Assembly: GCA_907163375.1 (NCBI GenBank) | Contig: CAJQUW010011023.1 | Coordinates: forward strand, 518,306-582,305 | Direction of reading: 5' to 3' | From: Prostheceraeus crozeri | Taxonomy: Eukaryota; Platyhelminthes; Polycladida; Euryleptidae | Length of the DNA stretch: 64,000 nucleotides | Program-made: the position numbers and the translations under genes | The notes under the pieces: model-generated | Told to the model about the DNA's origin: nothing | Databases searched by the model: none | What the model saw: only the letters and a program-made list of their open reading frames with translations | Part shown: one piece after another, positions 1 to 11,045 of the stretch | How the letters are laid out: every line of letters begins with the position of its first letter | Numbering within the stretch: position 1 is the first letter of the stretch

Positions 1-28
1 TCCATTCTACTCATTTATTTCCGAGATA

Positions 29-968
29 TACAGGGTTATTCAAAAAGAATGACCCTATTTCAAACCGCTATATCTTCGCAACGAAAAGGAGTATTGCATT
101 CCAACAAAGACTCGATTGTTCCGCAAATCATGAACTTTTATATGCGATGTCACAGTTGTTCATGTTGATGCATCGAGGTGCGTGAATTGGCGTACAATTG
201 TGTACGTTTTCGCTCAGTCGCACTGTGATCTGAGTGGTCATCAACATGCAAATGTTAAATAGCGGTGAGAGATAGGACAAATTGCAGACTTTTGTTTTGT
301 TATGAAATGGTGACTCCACAGCAAAAGGCCTTGGCCTTGGTTGAGACGTTGGAACACATCAGAGATTCCCCAAAAGTGATTGTCTTCTGCGCTGTGTCCC
401 TTCTTCCTTGAAGGTAAAACCGTAACTGGGAAAAGCTATCTGGAAATGCTGCAGACAGGGCTATTTCCATTATTGAATGCAGATTCGGATGAGTACATTT
501 TCCAACAGGATGGAGCGCCCCCTCACTGGCATCTGCAAGTCCGCGCTTTCCTGAATGAAAACTTGCCGGATAGATGGATTGGGAGAATTAGTGACCGGGA
601 CTACGCACTGAACTCTTGGCCTGCCAGATCCCCAGATCTTTCTGTATGCGACTTCTTCTTATGGGGTTGCATCAAGGATCGAGTGTACGTTCCACCATTG
701 CCAACCAATTTGCAAGATCTCAAGCAACGGATAAGGACAGCGATCGACTCAGTGACAGCAGTAATGTTGAATAGCGTATGGGATGAACTGTCTTTTCGTT
801 TAGATCTTGTCCGTGCCACCCATGGTGGCCATATTGAAAACTTGTAATGCAACAAATAAAAGTTCATGATTTGCGGAACAATCGAGTTTTTGTTTGAATG
901 CAATACTCCTTTTCGTTGCGAGGATATAGCGGTTTGAAATAGGGTCATTCTTTTTGAATAACCCTGTA
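29..968 (+). mobile_element. Internally deleted DD41D mariner-like transposon
   Basis: The terminal inverted repeats begin TACAGGGTTATTC and run for roughly 100 bp at each end (29 to about 130, and about 850-968), flanked by TA duplications. Inside, an open frame at 380-847 encodes the C-terminal part of a Tc1/mariner transposase. FQQDGAPPHW carries the second catalytic Asp. WPARSPDL...CDFFLWG carries the third, with 41 residues between them by direct count (DD41D, the rosa/Visitor type). A short N-terminal piece (VTPQQKALALVETL) starts near 306 and passes almost at once into the C-terminal half. The helix-turn-helix region and first Asp are therefore missing and the copy is non-autonomous. 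Confidence 0.9.
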
Positions 969-969
969 T

Positions 970-1693
970 ATTGTCGATGTTTAATACCTTTCATCCAATG
1001 ATGGTTGCCGAATAGTAACTGAAATTAATTTTATCTTTAATTATATTACTGCACCATTAAAACTTTGGCTGCTTCTCAGTTACCAAACATAAATGACTGA
1101 CCAAACATCTTCAATCGTCTTCCAAGTTCATCTTCTTTCTCAGTTCTTCATTCCAGTGTCCATCCATCAGCCTCACACCACACATCCTTTTCATCATTTT
1201 GTTCCCTTTTCTTTCCATATCCATGATCAGATAGATCGCCTTCTCAGACCACAATTAGATAACAAACATGGAAGAAATATGCAGGGAATAAACAAGACAA
1301 TCATGTGGCACTTAACTGCTGTATTTCCCTTAGCATTTAATTATCATTTCGTGAATTTTTAGAATGACTAATGCGGTGCCACAATGACATCTAGATGTTT
1401 AGCCATTTTTCCAAAATAATTCAGCACTCCCTTTTTAAAGGCCGAAATGTAAATATATTCAAGTAAAGCGGAAGGTACCCAGGAAACGTTGGGTACCTTT
1501 CATTTTACTTGAATATATTTGCATTTCGGCCTTAAAAAGGGAGTGCTGAATTATTTTGGAAAAATAGCTTAATTAAATTACCTCTCGTGCTGCTGTCAAT
1601 TTTGGCATCTATATGATCAATGTTTCATGAGAAAAATATTTTTCATTCATTTTATTTTTCTTAATTTCATTGTTAATCTTTATTGTTTTCCAG
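970..1693 (+). other. Intron sequence upstream of the first visible exon
   Basis: Apart from the hairpin element at 1401-1569 and the CAG acceptor at 1691-1693, I see no gene here. The open frame at 1093-1362 has no recognisable similarity and a low-complexity His/Phe/Pro composition. Confidence 0.5.
1401..1569. mobile_element. Foldback MITE forming a long near-perfect hairpin
   Basis: Two inverted arms of about 78 bp (1401-1480 and 1491-1569) flank a loop of about 10 bp. The arms share GGCCGAAATG, the TATATTCAAGTAAA-type core and AATTCAGCACTCCC with only a few mismatches. It ends 124 bp before the exon at 1694. A miniature inverted-repeat transposon is the likeliest origin. Confidence 0.8.
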
Positions 1694-1933
1694 TGTGATC
1701 GAACCAAACAACTCTTCTACCAAGCCAAATATGGGCGCTTTGGCTTGGGAGACGCCTTCCTTGCCCTTCAACGTGATTCTGAGAGCCAGAAAAACGACGA
1801 CTTTGACGAGAATGGTCTCAAGACGATGTATGACAATCAGTTAGGACAACTGGAAAATCTGATAGCAACTCAGAGACGAGGTCAACAGAAAATGCGGGAT
1901 CAGCTGCATGGCATGGAAAAAAAGTATTATAAA
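1694..1933 (+). CDS. CTTNBP2-like: CTTNBP2-like gene, CortBP2-domain exon (first in window)
   Basis: This exon has 80 codons, starts right after a CAG acceptor and ends at a GTAAGT donor, phase 0 on both sides. The hallmark is KYGRFGLGDAFLALQRD near residues 12-28, which matches the ERYGRFNLNDPFLALQRD block of vertebrate CTTNBP2 and CTTNBP2NL. The following region (QLENLIATQRRGQQKMRDQL) takes the place of the family segment LSILEAVMAHCKKMQERM and has heptad-like spacing. In the family this is the N-terminal CortBP2 domain, a coiled coil used for self-association; the proteins act at the cortical cytoskeleton and in STRIPAK complexes. The initiator methionine and the preceding 'ELEARDLVIEALKAQ'-type segment must lie in an exon left of the window, because the acceptor is followed directly by a mid-domain cysteine codon. 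Confidence 0.88.
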
Positions 1934-3092
1934 GTAAGTCATTCGAAAGGTAATGTAGATTTGTGCCAGCGTATCAAACTGCAAATTACCAATTCAATGC
2001 AAGCTTGGTGACTGATAAATCAACATCTCAAAATGAATTGAGTCTACTGACGTAACTAGATTACTGTACTGGCGAAGAAAAAGGCCGTCGGCCGGTCACC
2101 TTAAGAAATGAATAATTGCGAGTATTTGAAGGCCGATTTTTTAAAAAATCCAATTTGTCAAACAAATACTATTTCTTGTATTTCAACAATCTCAAAAACA
2201 GCAACTACACTATGATGAAACACTACATGCACCGCAATCGGTATGAAACTTGTCAAATGCTGTAATGTGCTAATGACTATTTATTCACTTTTTGGAGGCT
2301 TCAGACCTTATGTTATCCTTACTGGCTCTCGGTAGCTGTTTCGTTCTTCCGTGTCCTCGTCTTCGGAGGAATCCACGGAATCAATGCTATACCCTTTTTC
2401 AGTTTGCAAGATGTTCATTCTACGTCATCGTAAGTAGGAGTTATTGATGGATGTTTCCTGATGACTAATTTACTTGATTTGTGATGTTCAATGAAATTGA
2501 TACGCTTCACATTGAAATTCGCGCTCGCTCAATAGAAGCTCCCTAGTCTAAAAAGCTGCAGGCTATTCTCGGGGCACTTTTAGCAGTTGTTGATCTAAAT
2601 ATTGCAACAGAAATCAGTAGTGAAGACTTTGGCCGATTGTTTAGGCATTCAAGCACTAACCTCCAAAAATAAATAATTGAGAAACCGACCACCGGCCTGC
2701 CGCATCGGAAAAATAAGAATTGTCCGGTTATTTAGTCAGTACAGCACACCGAATGACAATCAGTCCATGGAAGAGATTGCGGCGAGCAGCAATGAAAAAT
2801 TACGTCTCAGAATTATTCATTGCCATTCGCGAATTCATTTCTGTGAGCCTTAATAGAAGAACCGTTGAATACTTTTGTCATAGCTATATGTTCCACACAG
2901 AATTGATAACTTAATTTTTCCATTCTGCAATTTTTTCTTCTTTTCATTGATTTTTCAACGGATTGCATCAGATGTGTTTAATGGTAAAGAACTTCAGCTT
3001 CAGCATTAATTGCGTTATCGTTCAATTATGTCTGGATTTTCTTTCTCTACGTCGAGGAACAGAGCTCTCCTTTTGATGAGACGGAAGCAAGT

Positions 3093-3250
3093 CTCAGTGG
3101 CACAGTGGTTATGTGTTTGACATTGCGATCTTTTGGGCCGGAGTTCGAACCCCTAAAGTGTCATTGGCAAGTCAGCAGGAAGGGTATCCTGGCGAAAAGT
3201 ATCACAGTGCACCTGATAAAGGTCTGATCGTCACACGTCAAACATGCATT
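3093..3250 (+). mobile_element. tRNA-derived SINE, copy 1
   Basis: The head has an A box (TGGCACAGTGG at about 3100) and a B box (GAGTTCGAACCCC at about 3143), followed by a body with CAGCAGGAAGGGTATCCTGG and GGTCTGATCGTCAC. The same head, body and tail recur at 61447-61632, and in split form at 18304 and 18964. The GGAAGGGCATCC-type body recalls the 3' region of RTE-mobilised SINEs (inference). Confidence 0.8.
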
Positions 3251-4264
3251 TCGAGTAGACAGAAACAGCTCACGTGTGACAATGATGTCCGCACATGATT
3301 CGATTTCTGATTCACTAGATGTATGCATTATTCAGGTGATGCTATAATTGAAAAACATGACTTGATCAAATAAGAGCTGGCACTATATCGTCATTGATCT
3401 ATCTCTTCGCTTCAAAATGACATGCTCCGTAGTGACGCAGTCTCAGATCAGGGACAAAGTCATTGCGTGCATACTATGCATGACTAAAAAATGAGGATTC
3501 CTGGTCGTCTTCAGAAGAAACCTGCCATCGGTGATGATGACTCATGAAATGCGAGGATCATTCTATCTGTTCCTTAAACTTGCCATCAGCGCAGTTATAC
3601 GCTTACAAAAAAGCTTCTGTCTAATATTTTAGTTCAAATTTACTTCAGTCTGATCGATTGAACAAAGTTGAATCACCTAAATGAGAAGACATTTACCGGA
3701 GATTGTTATGCCGTTGATGTTGTATGTGGAATGGAAGAGTATAGAAGCTCTCCATCAGTGCATCATCCGATGACCACTCGTTCTCATATAATTCATTCGA
3801 TATTATGAAATGACTAACATATTTTGGTGTAATGATAGCATTACCGATAGAAAGAAAATAGTCGAATAATGATTTCGACATCGTTTAAGGGAAATGTCTT
3901 CACAATTTCAATTTGTTTGAAAGCATTGCGCAATCTCTGTGTAGCACAGAAGTTTCGATCATTTAATCATTTTGTCAAAATTGTCGTTTGAAATGGACTG
4001 TAGAGGCTGAAATTAATGTTTGAGAAGAAGCTGACAAGGTCTTCATCTGATGAGGAGCAAAGACGTTCAAGCCGATGTAATTTCATCGGCATTAGTGTGC
4101 TCTTCAAATCTCTAAATATGAGAGAAAATAATTCGTGAACATTATCTTTGCGTTGTTCCCGACGGTTCGTGGTATACGATGAAGCACTTCCTGCTCCATT
4201 TTATCCGGTCAAAGTCTGTAACAAACAATTGTGGACATTCCGCCACAAGACGTTTTTATCTTGT

Positions 4265-5215
4265 TTACCTTGAAGGACTTATCCCGTCCCAGGATAGATT
4301 CGGCTTGGTCTTCTTCCTCCATCTGCTTTCAAACCGACTGCGTCTCCTCCACGTCTTCCGCGGTCTTCCTCTGGCGTCCTCCTGGAATAGGAGCGTCGTA
4401 TGCTTTCTCGAATATGATGGCGTTTTACTCACCGTAGGACGTGACCGAGCCATGTGAGACGGCTGCATCTCATCACTTCTTCGATTGGCGCAGTCCTAGA
4501 TATCAGACGCACATCACTATTCCGGACGTGATCCAAACGTGTTACACCCATCATCCAACGTAGCATCTTCACTTCTGTGGTCGAGACTTTCTGAACATAT
4601 TTGGTGCTTACCGGCCAACATTCGGAACCGTAGGTCATCAGTGGTCTTATCACCGCTGTGTACAGCTTGGCCTTCAATCGCATGGTCATTCTCTTGTCAT
4701 AAATGACAGCAGCCAATCTTCTCCAACTCCTCAATGCTACTTGCGTTCTGTGGTTCACATCGTCATCAATAGTGGCATCTTTGCTTAAGATCGACCGGAG
4801 GTACTTCGACTTCTGGGTTTGAGTTGATGTTCATTTGATGGTCAGTAATCTCGGTTGACATATACTCAGTCTTCCGGAAATTAATCTTGAGGCCATTATT
4901 TGTCATGATATTATTCCAGTCGTTCGCTCTTTCCTTGGCTCCTTCCGCAGTAGAGTCTATAAGTGCAAGTTCGTCCGCTTAAAGGAGGTCCTATGGTGGC
5001 TGATTCTGAATGTTGACGTGATAGTGTCTAGCATCATAACAAATAGGAACGGACTCAGTACCGATCCTTGATGGAGACCCACATCAATTTGGAAAAGCTC
5101 ACTGACTCTCGTTTGGAGCGCACTTTGGTGGTACATTGGGAGTACATATTTTCAATGATGCTAGCATATCTGCTACAAGGCGATCCCATCAAATATCTTT
5201 TGTTATCGTTTGACC
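4265..5215 (-). mobile_element. RTE-clade LINE fragment, reverse transcriptase C-terminal half
   Basis: Read on the minus strand, the order is YASIIENMY, then GLHQGSVLSPFLF (RT block B'), then a degraded active-site region (ADELAL for FADDLVL), then NNGLKINFRKTEYM. The long C-terminal segment is LKAKLYTAVIRPLMTYGSEC, MLRWMMGVTRLDHVRN, then RLTWLGHVLR. These are the standard landmarks of RTE/BovB-type non-LTR retrotransposons. The pieces lie in more than one frame with stops, and the endonuclease domain is absent, so this is a dead, 5'-truncated copy. Confidence 0.88.
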
Positions 5216-6365
5216 ACACCTGTCAGAGTACAGTGTATAATTTTTTGCAACGTAATGACTCAGCAGGCTCAAATAAAGAATAAAAACCAGCTCGACCTTT
5301 CGAAATTCCTCTGATTCATTTATTCTTACACATTTGAGGTATCTGAATTCCGAAACGTCTGGCAAGAATAATTTCATGCCTTCTATTTTTCCATTTAATA
5401 CCTTAACTCAATTGCGTAGCAATAAAATCACACTACAAAAGACACTGCAAACATTCCATCATATAGGCTAGACATATTGAGGAGGCTTGAATTTCTTAAA
5501 TTGATAAATTTGGGTATATTTCATATCTTGCGGTCATGGCGTGCAATTGATTCCATTTCGATTCACGTGCATGTTTTGCAGAAAACAGTTTAGCCTCCAC
5601 CTTGATGAAAAAGTTGCAGAATGGCTTGAAAGTGTTCGGTAATGAGAAAAGGAAATCTTACCGACATCTTCAGACAGGAATTTTGAGCGCATTCCTGGTA
5701 CATGTATTGATCTCAGCCTCTGATTATGATAAGTGGTCGTCTTCAAATTGACTGATGTCTAAGTACCAGACATTGTATTTTCCTGTTATTTCTAATGCGT
5801 TATTATTGACATCGTGAATGAAATTCTTAGTTTTCAATCCGTGAAGTTCAGTTATGAAATAATCGATGTGCAACTTGAACTCAGCAGACTTCCTTTCCTT
5901 TTGTTTCTCTACTAATTGCTTCCTTGATGTAACTTCAGACTCTAGTTAGTGACCTAATTAGTCTGAGGTAGTTACAGCTTGGTTAACGGAACTACCTTAG
6001 TCATTCAAATATCGATTTGGTATTGTGAATATTAAGAAAGCTGCTTCCAAAACTCAAGAGCATTCTCCTCCAAAGTAAAGAAGACGGTGTCCAATGTCTC
6101 GAAATGTCAAATGCATCTCTGAGGAGTTCGAGCGTAATACCATCGCTGTCAACGGATTGCAATCCGAATGTCAAGACTTAAATCAATCACTTGATGTCGA
6201 ATGGTAGACAATGCCTGTCTATGAGAGGCCCTACTCAGTATTTGTAGCCGACGCATAGAAGTACACTTTCAATATTTCGGAAAGATGTCAATAGAATATG
6301 TTCCCAAGTAACAAATTATACCTCATCTCGAATACAATTTTTGTTCTCAATCGGTCACTACAAAG

Positions 6366-7059
6366 CAGAGATGCGGAGTCCTATCATTTTGATAGGACTC
6401 CGACTCCGGGTGGCAAGTATATAAAGCCTAGTTTTTTGAAAAATTAACTAGTAACCTACGTCACAGATCATTATAGGCTTACTTGAACCTATCCATAGTG
6501 ATAATTGCTGTATCAATTATCAATCATTTCCGATGAAAGTTGATCAAATGTCGCTTTCAGTTGAACGCATACGACTCGGCTCCTCCCATCTTGTTGATGT
6601 GTGCTTCACACGGTTTTTCTCCTGTCTCTACCAGGCAGGAAAATCCCCATCTTATCCAAAAAATATGAGTACACTATCGAGTTTGATATGCGCTTTGGAA
6701 GAGCCATCACACACGATTAACGTGAGGGTCAGAGGTAATGTTCTCAAACAAACTAGTATTTCATTTTTGTCTCCGATGTGACCTTTGGTGCGTAGATGTG
6801 ATCGAGGCTAGGAAGGCTTGTCTTCTCTACTAAATCACCGAGTGAAAAGACAATCCTTTTTTCACTATCACGGTTCATTCCCTCAACTATTACGAGCTTT
6901 GCATGTACTGCTGTCTCTGTACTATTGTTTGACGGAGAAAGTTGACATCAAGACATTGACAGCCATGCACGATGATAGATGATTTGTTTGCATTATATTT
7001 CGCGTCTAGTTATAGGCCGGAGTCCTATCATTTGATAGGACTCCGACTCCGCATCCCTG
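6366..7059. mobile_element. hAT-type MITE (694 bp) with perfect 8-bp TSD
   Basis: The ends are CAGAGATGCGGAGTC and, inverted, CAGGGATGCGGAGTC. The 8-bp direct duplication CTACAAAG stands immediately outside both ends (6358-6365 and 7060-7067). Just inside each end lies a small palindrome, CCTATCA..TGATAGG. No transposase frame is seen; the open frame at 6533-6781 has no recognisable similarity. Confidence 0.9.
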
Positions 7060-9767
7060 CTACAAAGTATTTACACTGAAGTAATGAAGATTCAGCTCAT
7101 TGCGAATGCAGCAAAAAGGGCATCACTACCCAACAGTTGAGAGACTTGAAGCATGACGCTTTGAAGCATGACTTGAAGCATCAGTTTTCTTGGATAATAG
7201 CAAGCCGTTAAGAAAAAACTAACTAAAAACACTAAATATGAAAAACACCGCTTTCACAAGCACAATAGCAGCAACACATATGAACACATGAATTAGAACA
7301 ATGGCTTAGAGGTGCTCCGATTTGGAAAGATAACCTGTTGATAAGGATCAGTTGCCCTCTGCAATCGACTGTCGTTCTGTTTCTCATGCTTTGCTAAAAA
7401 TTATTTTTTTAATAGGATTACTTAAACATAATGAGTATACTCCATCCAATCAGAGACCGGACCGGAAAATACCGGCACCGGATCGGCGGACCAGTTCTAG
7501 GTCTGCAGCCAATCATTCATGCAATTACCTCATTGTGTCACCGACCATCATTCTACACCAGTTTAAACAAATGATGACTTCGAATACGTAGGTTGGTTGT
7601 GCCTTCTATTGCGAGGCCATTGAACTTGCATGTACTTGGGCAATTTTGTCAGCATGAATTTCATTCATACTTGAATACAGCTGAGTAATTGTGTGCATGA
7701 TTATAATCTGTCAGTTGATGCTGAAAGACAAGCTGTTCTCCAGATCATTCATGCGATGATGTATTATAGTGCAATAACTTGAATAGTGTCATATTTCTCA
7801 TACGTATCGACAAGATATAATTGTAACATTTGATGTTTGCAAGTAGATATCATGATTGTGAAAACAATGACAAAAAATCGTGCGGTAATCACACGGAGCT
7901 CATGATGTGAGATTTCATTTCGACAATTGAATGACATCTGATTGTGTCAAGTAATTGAATCAAGTAGGTAATTTACCTGATTTCCAGACAATGGAATATA
8001 AATGTAGGTCCAGGTGATGAGATAATAATCTGTATTATTCCAACATTCTACGTATTATTGTCAGTCATAGCCTGGATATTCAATACATGCGAATTTTAAG
8101 TAAAATGATTCACTAACAATCCATTTCTTCATTAATATTGCGTACTCAACGTTCCCGTAATTTTATCAAAAGGTAAATACCGTAAAGTTGATGATAGTTT
8201 AGTTCAAAATGTAAAACGAAGCAGTAAATATCGATGCGCTTGATGATAATCATTGTAAATTGATGGATTGATCAATAATGATTGAAATACCGAAAAATCT
8301 GCTAGAACGCCCCCGAAAATGTGCCACTTTAGTAGGTGGACTACCAACAAATATAGTGAAAGATTTCATGTTATTTCCTAGTAAATATTGCTTATTTTCT
8401 GTATATGCATATTCCCACGAATACCGTCAAGCTTCATGCAGAGCCAATATGTGACACTATGCGATTCTGTTTTGTATTGTGACAGTCCTCCTTCCGATAG
8501 TTTTGAATGGCTCTATCAGAGTTATTGAAAGCTGATTTTATGAAATATTTATTCAACATTATCTTAGTTTGTATACGCCTGCCGCAGAACATGATTTATT
8601 ATGAAAGATTGTGATCCAGGCCTACCGGCATTTAGTAAGGTACCTTGCGACAAAATTAAACTACAAACGAATTGATGCAATTTTTTGCAACTTTTGACAA
8701 GGAGATGGTTGAAAATATACCAGATGCGTCTCTGTACTGTGTTGCCTCTATGTTTGCACTTATATATCGAAATGAATCGTATGTGTCTTAACAATATGAT
8801 GTGAATTACTTGATCTCACTATATTTTGAATTTCATCATCAACGTTTGTGTTTACATCTTCCATGTTAATGTAAAACAGTGCTCCGCAAACCTGAGATAT
8901 GGCGTCCCATTAATAGTAATGTGAACCTCGAGATTCTCAGCTGAAAATTAGCTGCCGCAAGTAATAACTGGAATAATGAACAGGTGAATAGTAGTTAACA
9001 TATGATAATGAAAATGTTGAGGATGTATTATCTTTCAAATGACAGCCTAAATCATCGACTCAAATCTGATAGTCTTCTGCACAACCAACCAATACATCAA
9101 AGAGCTTTAAAATATGTCAAGCTTAGGATATCTAGGAGTTCAAATTATAAGCCATAGGAATAATCTTAATTCCGTTTTCACTGGGAAATCAAGGATGGAT
9201 GGTGAAGTACTCCGACCTCAATGATATCAGTGAATTTCGAGGTCCTTTAATCTGCATTTCAGACAGTCTAAATTTGGGACTGAAGATGGAGTTTTTGACT
9301 TGCGTAGAAAAATAGCATTTGTAATATTGACTGACAAATTTACTTACTCAATAAGAACGGAATATTTCTGATGACATCGGTGCGACAGAGGTTTGATATG
9401 AATCTGCCCAATTTCCTCACTGACTGGTGCGTTTTGAAGACCACTTCTCAGTTGAAAACTATTGTGTCAATGAGAATGCATTTTTATCGGCTCACCCAAC
9501 TTGCAGATAGCCTCATGAGTGCTCCTTCAAATCTCTTGCTGAAAATACTAAATGTAATGGTTCTAATATGCTTTGCATAAAGTTTCATTTGCCTTATAAA
9601 AGTTGATATAGCTTCATTTGACAACAGCATTTTGAATGAATTCAGGTTATCAGACGTCACAACTTTTGAGACTCGTCCATATGTAGGCGGAACCCTGGTG
9701 TAAAGCTTCATGAACATAATCTTGCAAGATCCGAGTATGGGCACATTTTCATTGTTTTTCATTGCAG

Positions 9768-9875
9768 GTATTGTCCGAATTGGAAGAGGAAAAGCGGAAA
9801 CACGAGCGCGACGCGGCTCAAGGTGACGATGTGCTCGTGATGCTGGAGAAGGAGCGGGAACGGCTGAAGTCAGAA
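9768..9875 (+). CDS. CTTNBP2-like: CTTNBP2-like gene, coiled-coil exon
   Basis: This exon has 36 codons between a TTGCAG acceptor and a GTAAGT donor, phase 0 at both ends. It encodes a charged coiled coil with LEEEKRKHERD followed by GDDVLVMLEKERERL. This closely matches CTTNBP2NL (LEEERQRHAQD, then EGDDVTYMLEKERERL), so the family assignment is strong. It is too short to be found by ORF length and was located by reading for the LEKERERL motif. It continues the rod begun at 1694-1933 and joins in frame to 21873. The surrounding introns are 7.8 and 12.0 kb. Confidence 0.9.
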
Positions 9876-10159
9876 GTAAGTGTGAAATTCCTTCTCATTC
9901 GACCTGCTAATTAAAATCATGTCGTCTTCACTTCAATGTAATGAGAGCTGTTGGGACACACCTTTTATCAGTGTTCCTCTAAAAAATGAAGTGCGAAAAC
10001 CAGCACAGCGTAAAAAGTGCAATTTATCTTTCAATTTCATAACATTCTAAATGTTTCAAACTCGTGGACTCACCTGTGTCTTGTGATTCTTCGAATTCTA
10101 GTTGATTTCAATGAATTCCATCATTTTGCCATGCATGATTTATTTGAATAAATACAATA

Positions 10160-10880
10160 CTGAGACCCCGAAAAGAAAAAAAATCAAGATATGAGAACAG
10201 AATCTGACTTAGATCATTACGGGAACTACAAACGCTTCTTCTTGTTTGCCGTCATCCGACCTACAGATTTCTACAATTGATGAATTAGTAATTCAAATTT
10301 CATTCTCAGACATCGGGTTCAAAATTTGAACTTGCAACCACGAATGCAAACAGCTATTTCGTGTTTGCGTTCTATGCACAAGCCATTGGTAGGTTGATGT
10401 GCATAGAAAGCCTGCAGCTGACACATTTGGTCAGTGTATGAATTAATCCATGCAATGCCGAGACCTCGAAAGAAAAAAATCAAGAGATGAGAATAAGATC
10501 TGATTTAAATAATTACGGGAACTACAAACGTTTGTGGCACATTTGCCGTCATTAGTGCAGGATACTCATTTGTAAAGAATCAGTAAATCAGCTGCAGGCT
10601 TTCTATGCACATCCACCTACCAATGGCTTGTGCATAGAACGCAAACACGAAATATCTGTTCGCATTCGTGGTTGCAAGTTCAAGTTTTGAACCCGATGTC
10701 TGAGAATGAAATTTGAATTATTTCATCAATTGTAGAAATCTGTAGGTCGGATGACGATTTATATCTGCATCTGATTTACTCAGTCTTTACAAATAGGTAT
10801 ACTGCACTGATGACGGCAAACTTTCCAGAAGCGTTTGTAGTTCCCGTAAGTCAGATCTTATTCTCATCTCTTGAATGCTT
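10160..10880. mobile_element. Foldback element with 170-bp inverted arms
   Basis: Arms 10250-10421 and 10588-10756 are inverted copies with few differences. They share CGACCTACAGATTTCTACAA, CTCAGACATCGGGTTCAAAA and GTGCATAGAAAGCCTGCAGC. The 166-bp centre carries a direct repeat of the left outer part (GAGACC..CGAAAGAAAAAAATCAAG, then TTACGGGAACTACAAACG). An inverted copy of that outer part closes the element at about 10810-10875. The outer limits are approximate and no target duplication was identified. Confidence 0.75.
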
Positions 10881-11045
10881 ATTTTGCATGGGACACTAAG
10901 TTGTTCACGATCAGAATCTTGGATGTGTAGATGAATCGAAGTCAGGGCTCTGAATGAGGGGTGCGGGTAATCTTCTCAATTAAACCCAGAGGGAAAGGGA
11001 ACAGCAGTCGTCAGTAGGCTCTTTCGGTATTCGTGTTATTGATAT

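Larger units (their letters stand above)
1934..9767 (+). other. Intron (7.8 kb)
   Basis: This intron holds the SINE at 3093, the RTE LINE at 4265 and the hAT MITE at 6366. Between 2010 and 2700 there are short GC-rich stretches and a weak inverted repeat (2281-2299 against 2662-2685) that may be an old transposon; I could not identify it. In 5230-6350 and 7070-9760 I see nothing beyond AT-rich unique sequence. Confidence 0.7.

Noticed and set aside
2330-2420. Acidic minus-strand frame (YSIDSVDSSEDEDTEERN), as a piggyBac-like N-terminus
   Set aside because: Only an acidic stretch followed by a stop; no TTAA ends and no further transposase sequence.
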